From positions 901 through 10,880 of the forward strand of contig DIEZ01000010.1 in NCBI GenBank assembly GCA_002418885.1: a DNA stretch of 9,980 bases. Reading direction: 5' to 3'. Origin of the DNA: Syntrophaceae bacterium UBA5761. GTDB taxonomy: Bacteria; Desulfobacterota; Syntrophia; Syntrophales; UBA4778. The notes beneath the pieces were generated by a model. That model did no database searches and was not told the origin of the DNA. It saw only the letters and a program-made list of their open reading frames with translations. This document shows positions 6,589 to 9,980 of the stretch, piece by piece (the first letter of the stretch is position 1; every line of letters starts with the position of its first letter). Position numbers and translations under genes: made by a program.

Positions 6589-7749
6589 GTGGACCGGAAA
6601 GAATCGAAAAAGACGATCCGTACCTATTCCTGGGCGTCGTTCCTGAACGACCTGGGGTCGGATATGATCTATCCGGTCTGGCCCCTCTTCGTCACTTCCC
6701 TGGGAGCCAACATGGCCGTCCTCGGTTTTCTCGACGGACTCGGGGATGCCATCGTCTCCCTGTCGCAGGCGGCCTCGGGCTACATTTCAGACCGGATCAG
6801 GAAAAGGAAGGTCTTCGTCTGGTTGGGTTACATTTTCGGCGGGCTTTCCCGGCTGGGCTATGCGTTCTCGACGGCCTGGCAGCATCTGATCCCCTTCCGT
6901 ATCCTCGACCGGGCCGGAAAGATACGTGGGGCGCCGCGGGATGCCATCATCGCCGACCTTTCTACGGACGAGAATCGAGGAAAGAATTTCGGCATCTTAA
7001 GGACGATGGACAACCTGGGAGCCGTCTGCGGTATCCTCACCTGCATCTTGTTTGTAGGGTCCCTGGGTTATCGGAACCTGTTCCTGGTCGCTGCCGTTCC
7101 GTCTTTCATCGGTGCGGCGCTGATCATTTCTGTCGGCAGGGAAAAGAAGCCGGACGGGTCGAAGATATTCAAGGGGGTAAGGCTAAGAGACCTGGACCGT
7201 AATTTCCGGTTCTTCCTTCTCCTGAGCGCCCTTTTCGCCCTTGGTTCCTTCAGCTATTCCTTTCTCCTGATCTGCGCAAAAGAGTTCGGGTTCCATGAGA
7301 CTTTTGTTCCCGTTCTCTATCTGGTCTTTACGGCGGTAGCGGCGGCCACATCCCTTCCGTTCGGCAGGCTTTCCGACCGGATAGGGAGAAAGGCTGTGAT
7401 GGTGATCGCCTTCGTCCTATGGGGACTGGTCTGTCTGGGCTTCATGTTCGTAAAAAGCCATCTGATCGTCGTCGCCAACTTCGTTCTTTACGGCCTCCAC
7501 CGTGGGGCCATCGACACGGTCCAGAGGGCCTTCGTAGCGGAGCTCTCGCCCGAGGCGTACCGGGCCAGCGGCCTCGGGGGGTTTCAGATGGTCGTCGGGC
7601 TCTGCGCGCTCCCCGCCTCGGTGATTGCAGGTGTGCTCTGGGACAGCATAGGCGTATTGGCCCCCTTCTACTTTTCCCTTGCTCTCACAGTGGTTGCTGC
7701 CGCGATGCTTATGTTTGTCAGAGGCGGGGTAAGCAGTATTGAAAAGTGA
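6589..7749 (+). CDS. MFS transporter
   Basis: This 386-residue protein is a 12-helix major facilitator superfamily carrier in the inner membrane. Motif A occurs in each half, as GYISDRIRKRK at residues 64-74 and as GRLSDRIGRKAVM at 259-271, as expected from the internal duplication. The loop after helix 4 carries RAGKIRGAPRDAIIAD (108-123), typical of a group of bacterial MFS proteins often annotated as drug or unknown-solute transporters. A charged cytoplasmic loop (about 184-206) joins the halves. The substrate cannot be told; drug or metabolite export is possible. The start is GTG 6589, with AAGG nine bases upstream. It lies 33 bases after the lipoprotein gene and probably shares its transcript. 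Confidence 0.93.
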   Translation: MDRKESKKTIRTYSWASFLNDLGSDMIYPVWPLFVTSLGANMAVLGFLDGLGDAIVSLSQAASGYISDRIRKRKVFVWLGYIFGGLSRLGYAFSTAWQHLIPFRILDRAGKIRGAPRDAIIADLSTDENRGKNFGILRTMDNLGAVCGILTCILFVGSLGYRNLFLVAAVPSFIGAALIISVGREKKPDGSKIFKGVRLRDLDRNFRFFLLLSALFALGSFSYSFLLICAKEFGFHETFVPVLYLVFTAVAAATSLPFGRLSDRIGRKAVMVIAFVLWGLVCLGFMFVKSHLIVVANFVLYGLHRGAIDTVQRAFVAELSPEAYRASGLGGFQMVVGLCALPASVIAGVLWDSIGVLAPFYFSLALTVVAAAMLMFVRGGVSSIEK

Positions 7750-7776
7750 ACCGGCAATGGCGAGGGGTTCATAAAT

Positions 7777-7800
7777 GGGCTTATCGATCCGATACCGCCC
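7777..7800 (+). terminator. Weak hairpin between convergent MFS and MBL genes
   Basis: GGGC (7777-7780) pairs with GCCC (7797-7800), and TATCG (7782-7786) with CGATA (7790-7794), with a small internal bulge and a three-base loop. It lies between two convergent stop codons, as a terminator would. No proper T-tract follows on either strand, so the call is tentative. Confidence 0.3.
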
Positions 7801-7815
7801 TTGCGGGATTACTTT

Positions 7816-8688
7816 TCAGGTTTTAATGTAGAGGTCTCCTTCTTTTCTGACCCGGCCTTTCTCTATGAGCCTTTGGAGGTGTTTCTCGACCTGGACCAGC
7901 TCCATCCACATCGTGACATCCCTGGGTTTGGGGTAATATTTGTACACGACGTGCTTGCCGAGAAACCCCGCGAGCGTTTGATTTCCCGATAGGTATTCAA
8001 GGATAAGCTCGTCGCGCCTGTAGATGATGTCTTCGTACTGAGAAAAACGCTCCTCCAGCCTGTCGCGGAAAGGTCCCGAATGGCTCGTAGCGACAGTCGA
8101 GGCGCCGAGCGCCTTCAGCTTGCGTATCGAAGCTATAAAGTCCTCGATATCGCCGAAGTCGTTACCGTAAAAGGGGCCGAAGGTGTTGAGCGCCACATCG
8201 GCCGAAAAGAGGAAATTCGCCTCGGGGAAGTAAAAGGCGCAGTGACCCGGCGTATGTCCCGGGGCGTGGACAACCTGGAGGGTCAAGCCGCCCAGGTCTA
8301 TCCTCTCTCCGTCTGCGAGGCGCTTGTCTACGCGCAAGTCCGGGAAGGGATGTCTCTTGAAAAAGCGGTCGATGTCGATGCCGCTCCTGAATATGCCGGT
8401 TTCCCTGATGTAAGCATCCCTGTCTTCGAGGTAAGGGGCTTCTACGTCGTGGCACCAGACCGAGATGCCACGAACATGCCCGATGGTCGATTGGTGGTCG
8501 AAATGGCAATGGGTCAGGATAAGGGCATCGATTCCTTCATGAAGGCAGGCATCCATCCGGGTGTTGCCCATGCCTGCATCGATCAGGACCCGCAGGTTCC
8601 TGCCTTTCAAGTAAAGGCAGGCACAGAACGGGAACAACGATTTGTTTTCTCCGGGGACCAGAAAGATACCCGGAGCGATCTCTTCCAT
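7816..8688 (-). CDS. Metallo-beta-lactamase-fold hydrolase
   Basis: This 290-residue protein is an MBL-fold metallo-hydrolase with a full two-metal site: THCHFDH (His60, His62, Asp64, His65), His145 in APGHTPGH, Asp164 in FSADVA and His203 in TSHSG. The C-terminal region (about 225-290) contains a helix and VEKHLQRLIEKGRVRKEGD, which resembles the winged-helix-like tail of LACTB2/glyoxalase-II-like proteins. A thioesterase or nuclease-like function is possible, but the substrate is unknown. The second metal-ligand position is Cys61 where other members vary, which is not unusual. The ATG at 8688 has only a weak purine-rich ribosome binding site (GAAGAAG). It is convergent with the MFS gene and divergent from the small membrane protein gene. 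Its 5' coding part is rich in palindromes. Confidence 0.92.
   Translation of the reverse strand: MEEIAPGIFLVPGENKSLFPFCACLYLKGRNLRVLIDAGMGNTRMDACLHEGIDALILTHCHFDHQSTIGHVRGISVWCHDVEAPYLEDRDAYIRETGIFRSGIDIDRFFKRHPFPDLRVDKRLADGERIDLGGLTLQVVHAPGHTPGHCAFYFPEANFLFSADVALNTFGPFYGNDFGDIEDFIASIRKLKALGASTVATSHSGPFRDRLEERFSQYEDIIYRRDELILEYLSGNQTLAGFLGKHVVYKYYPKPRDVTMWMELVQVEKHLQRLIEKGRVRKEGDLYIKT
8534..8623. repeat. Cluster of palindromes in the 5' part of the MBL gene
   Basis: Four palindromic signals lie within 90 bases of coding sequence. CCTTCATGAAGG (8534-8545) is a perfect 12-bp palindrome. GCAGGCAT (8545-8552) pairs with ATGCCTGC (8570-8577). CCTGCCTTT (8599-8607) pairs with AAAGGCAGG (8613-8621) around a five-base loop. 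AAGGCAGGCA also occurs as a direct repeat at 8542-8551 and 8614-8623. No T-tract follows, so these are not terminators. They may be chance or may affect translation. Confidence 0.45.
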
Positions 8689-8720
8689 AGTGCTTCTTCA
8701 TACCACAACTTAAACCTTTC

Positions 8721-8741
8721 ATTCAATGTCGTTGAACGAAT
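8721..8741. promoter_or_regulatory. Interrupted palindrome, possible operator or activator site
   Basis: TTCAA (8722-8726) and TTGAA (8732-8736) form a 5-bp inverted repeat with a five-base gap, inside outer ATTC (8721-8724) and GAAT (8738-8741). It lies in the divergent region between the MBL gene and the small membrane protein gene. It could be a regulator site for either gene. The rest of 8689-8939 is AT-rich and holds the candidates listed below. Confidence 0.3.
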
Positions 8742-8781
8742 CTTTAAAAAAGCGGGGTGATTTCTCTCTTCGAGGAGGAGG

Positions 8782-8862
8782 ATGGAACGGATTCTCCACC
8801 AAAATACCTTTGTATATCAATCAGTTATAGAATATACCGGGGTTAAGGATAATCTGGCATGA
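8782..8862 (+). CDS. Possible 26-residue small ORF or leader peptide
   Basis: An ATG at 8782 is preceded by the purine-rich GAGGAGGAGG at 8772-8781, and opens a frame of 26 codons to TGA at 8860. The peptide begins MERILHQNTF and ends VKDNLA. It lies in the leader region of the downstream small membrane protein gene. The nearest AGGAGG copies are very close to the ATG (0-3 bases), while GAGG at 8772-8775 has a usable six-base spacing. No membrane segment is present and I do not recognise it. It may be spurious. Confidence 0.22.
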   Translation: MERILHQNTFVYQSVIEYTGVKDNLA

Positions 8863-8870
8863 TAATTTCA
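8855..8870 (+). promoter_or_regulatory. Sigma54-like promoter element
   Basis: TGGCATG, four bases, then TTTCA matches the sigma54 pattern TGGCACG-N4-TTGCA at ten of twelve defined bases with correct spacing. One mismatch falls in the conserved GC of the -12 element, which weakens the call. The predicted start near 8882 would give a leader of about 58 bases before the ATG at 8940. No convincing sigma70 -35/-10 pair was found; GATAAT occurs twice (8848-8853, 8861-8866) without a -35. Confidence 0.3.
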
Positions 8871-8939
8871 TATATTAAAGTCAAAAGGAAACAGACACCG
8901 ATTGAATCGATAAAACAATAAAAAAAGGAGGAAATAAAG

Positions 8940-9215
8940 ATGAAAAAGGTACTTTCCACTCTGAGCATGGCGGTTTTCGTAGTTTTGGTAACGGGTACGT
9001 TCGCGATCGCTGAATACAGCGCGACCGGTGCGAGCAACTTCCCCTACTTCCATCTCGGCGCCCTCATAGTCGGCGGGCTCATCCTCATCTCCCTGCGGCA
9101 CAAGTACAGAAAGCTCTACATGAGCGAAGTCATGGGTGCCTTCGCCCTGTATACAGTCCTCATCGCCCTCTTCACGTCGCCCGTGGTGGAACTCATCAAA
9201 TCCGTCGTCGGATGA
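8940..9215 (+). CDS. Small exported or membrane protein, unknown function
   Basis: This 91-residue protein was not recognised as a named family. It starts with MKK and a hydrophobic stretch ending AIA-E around residue 24, a good signal peptide or first membrane helix. A short polar segment (YSATGASNFPYF) follows, then a hydrophobic helix (about 38-52), a basic loop RHKYRK (53-58) and another hydrophobic helix (about 63-80). After signal cleavage this leaves a two-helix hairpin with its basic loop probably facing the cytoplasm. AAAAAAGGAGG is placed ideally before the ATG, so translation should be strong. The gene has its own terminator 25 bases after the stop and is divergent from the MBL gene, so it is probably monocistronic and possibly abundant. 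Confidence 0.82.
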   Translation: MKKVLSTLSMAVFVVLVTGTFAIAEYSATGASNFPYFHLGALIVGGLILISLRHKYRKLYMSEVMGAFALYTVLIALFTSPVVELIKSVVG

Positions 9216-9238
9216 CCGACGCACCTTAAAACTCACGA

Positions 9239-9278
9239 AAGGGCCCCGTCGAGTCCAGAACGGGGCCCTTCTTTTTTG
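9239..9278 (+). terminator. Rho-independent terminator after the small membrane protein gene
   Basis: An 11-bp perfect stem is formed by 9239-9249 (AAGGGCCCCGT) and 9260-9270 (ACGGGGCCCTT) around a ten-base loop. CTTTTTT follows directly at 9271-9277. On the minus strand only a few T residues follow the hairpin, so it would act poorly for the convergent gene ending at 9301. Confidence 0.9.
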
Positions 9279-9300
9279 GTCCTTCGTTTCCTCCCCCGTT

Positions 9301-9768
9301 TCACAACGATTCGGGAAAGGGGCCGTCCTTGATCTTTCGCAGCGTGACGGACCAGGAGGAGAGCTTTTCGTTTTCTCTCAGGAATGCGCCGCGGTTCAGG
9401 TACTGTTCGTCGTTGACCCGGAGCATGAATTCGGAGCCGCCGAACAGACCGTCACCGGACCGGCAGACTGAGAGAATCGCATCATCAACGAGGATGAAAC
9501 TCCCGTTCAACTCTCCGACCGCAGGGTTCGAAGACTTCCACGAGGTTGTCGATAGGCCTTCTTCGAAGGGGGTAACTTCGTAACGGCTGTGTATAACAAT
9601 GGAACCTTCCGCCGGTTTTAGTTCCAAGGCGCCTTCGTTCACCCACAGTCCGGGTAGATGGGTTACCCGTGTCTTACCCTCGAGGGGGATGGGACGGCCG
9701 CTGTCGTCGAAATAAACACCTTCTACCGACCATAGTCCTTCCCGAAAAAGAAAAGTGTGCGTTTTCAT
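9301..9768 (-). CDS. Hypothetical protein, predicted beta-rich
   Basis: I do not recognise this protein. From ATG 9768 it has 155 residues with no signal peptide or membrane segment. It is rich in alternating hydrophobic and polar residues with many Gly and aromatic residues (GLWSVEGVYFDD, GLWVNEGALEL, EGSIVIHSRYEV, SWSVTLRKI), which suggests a beta-sheet or small beta-barrel protein, perhaps calycin-like. That is inference from composition only. A single cysteine is in LSVCRSGDG. The frame is open to a TTG at 9846, which would add 26 hydrophilic, lysine- and asparagine-rich residues; neither start has a good ribosome binding site. ATG 9768 is preferred because the domain-like sequence begins there. 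The gene is divergent from the DUF554 gene and convergent with the small membrane protein gene. Confidence 0.7.
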   Translation of the reverse strand: MKTHTFLFREGLWSVEGVYFDDSGRPIPLEGKTRVTHLPGLWVNEGALELKPAEGSIVIHSRYEVTPFEEGLSTTSWKSSNPAVGELNGSFILVDDAILSVCRSGDGLFGGSEFMLRVNDEQYLNRGAFLRENEKLSSWSVTLRKIKDGPFPESL

Positions 9769-9832
9769 GGGGTTGTTTCTTGCATTTTTCCCCGTCGATG
9801 TCAATATCCGCTCAAAGGTCTGCTTTTGATTC

Positions 9833-9861
9833 TTGTCACCCTTCAATGGCGGTGGTATAGA
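9833..9861 (+). promoter_or_regulatory. Sigma70-type promoter of the DUF554 gene
   Basis: TTGTCA (9833-9838) and TATAGA (9856-9861) are separated by an ideal 17 bases. The predicted start near 9868 gives a leader of about 48 bases before the TTG start at 9916. Confidence 0.5.
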
Positions 9862-9915
9862 AATACGAAGACGTGCGGCAACGTCGGTCGCAATTAAGGA
9901 GAGAGAGGAGGTTTC

Positions 9916-9980
9916 TTGAAGGGGACGATAGTAAACAGCGGCGGCATAATCGTCGGGAGCCTGATCGGCCTCTCGGTCGG
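9916..9980 (+). CDS. DUF554 (YdfK-like) membrane protein, 3' truncated by window edge
   Basis: Only the first 21 residues are in the window. They read KGTIVNSGGIIVGSLIGLSVG after the start, which matches the typical N-terminus of DUF554 proteins (GTIVN, then a glycine-rich first membrane helix I-x-x-GS-x-x-G). Family members are multi-spanning inner membrane proteins of about 220-240 residues with unknown transport or other role. The start is TTG, with AGGAGG at 9906-9911 just upstream (four-base gap, somewhat short) in a longer purine-rich stretch. The candidate promoter at 9833-9861 would drive it. Confidence 0.8.
   Translation, partial: MKGTIVNSGGIIVGSLIGLSV

Noticed and set aside
8599..8621. 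Perfect hairpin as an intrinsic terminator
   Set aside because: No T-tract follows on either strand and it is inside the coding region of the MBL gene.

Overview
This window looks like ordinary chromosomal DNA from a Gram-negative, GC-rich bacterium. The encoded families (a DUF3568-type lipoprotein, a TraB-domain membrane protein, a RlmD-like methyltransferase with an iron-sulfur cluster, a small HMA protein) and the general style suggest an anaerobic deltaproteobacterium (Desulfobacterota, perhaps Syntrophales-like). That assignment is inference from gene content; no marker gene settles it. I see no tRNA, rRNA, transposase, phage gene or CRISPR array. No gene-free stretch exceeds 300 bases.

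Layout. The left edge cuts a LemA-family gene (+). After a 206-base gap holding an inverted repeat, four genes run on the minus strand, read from right to left: an RlmD-like 23S rRNA m5U methyltransferase (3833-2637), a Nudix hydrolase with the split motif of the NUDT19 type (2583-1741), an SDR oxidoreductase (1717-926) and a 65-residue heavy-metal-binding protein (866-669). They are closely spaced and probably form one operon. A divergent promoter region (3834-4010) separates them from a plus-strand group: a TraB/PrgY-like membrane protein (TTG start), a rhomboid protease with an N-terminal zinc ribbon, a DUF3568-type lipoprotein and an MFS transporter. The lipoprotein has a recognisable sigma70-type promoter.

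The right third holds a minus-strand metallo-beta-lactamase-fold hydrolase. A 251-base AT-rich divergent region follows, and then a 91-residue secreted or membrane protein with a very strong ribosome binding site and its own clear intrinsic terminator. Next come an unrecognised minus-strand protein of about 155 residues and the start of a DUF554 (YdfK-like) membrane protein, cut by the right edge.

No single new multi-gene system is evident. The points most worth a second look are regulatory or small: a perfect 9-bp stem that would bury the Nudix start codon, a near-consensus sigma54-type element with an upstream palindrome in front of the 91-residue protein, a possible 26-residue leader ORF in the same region, a cluster of palindromes in the 5' coding region of the metallo-hydrolase, and a REP/MITE-like inverted repeat after lemA.
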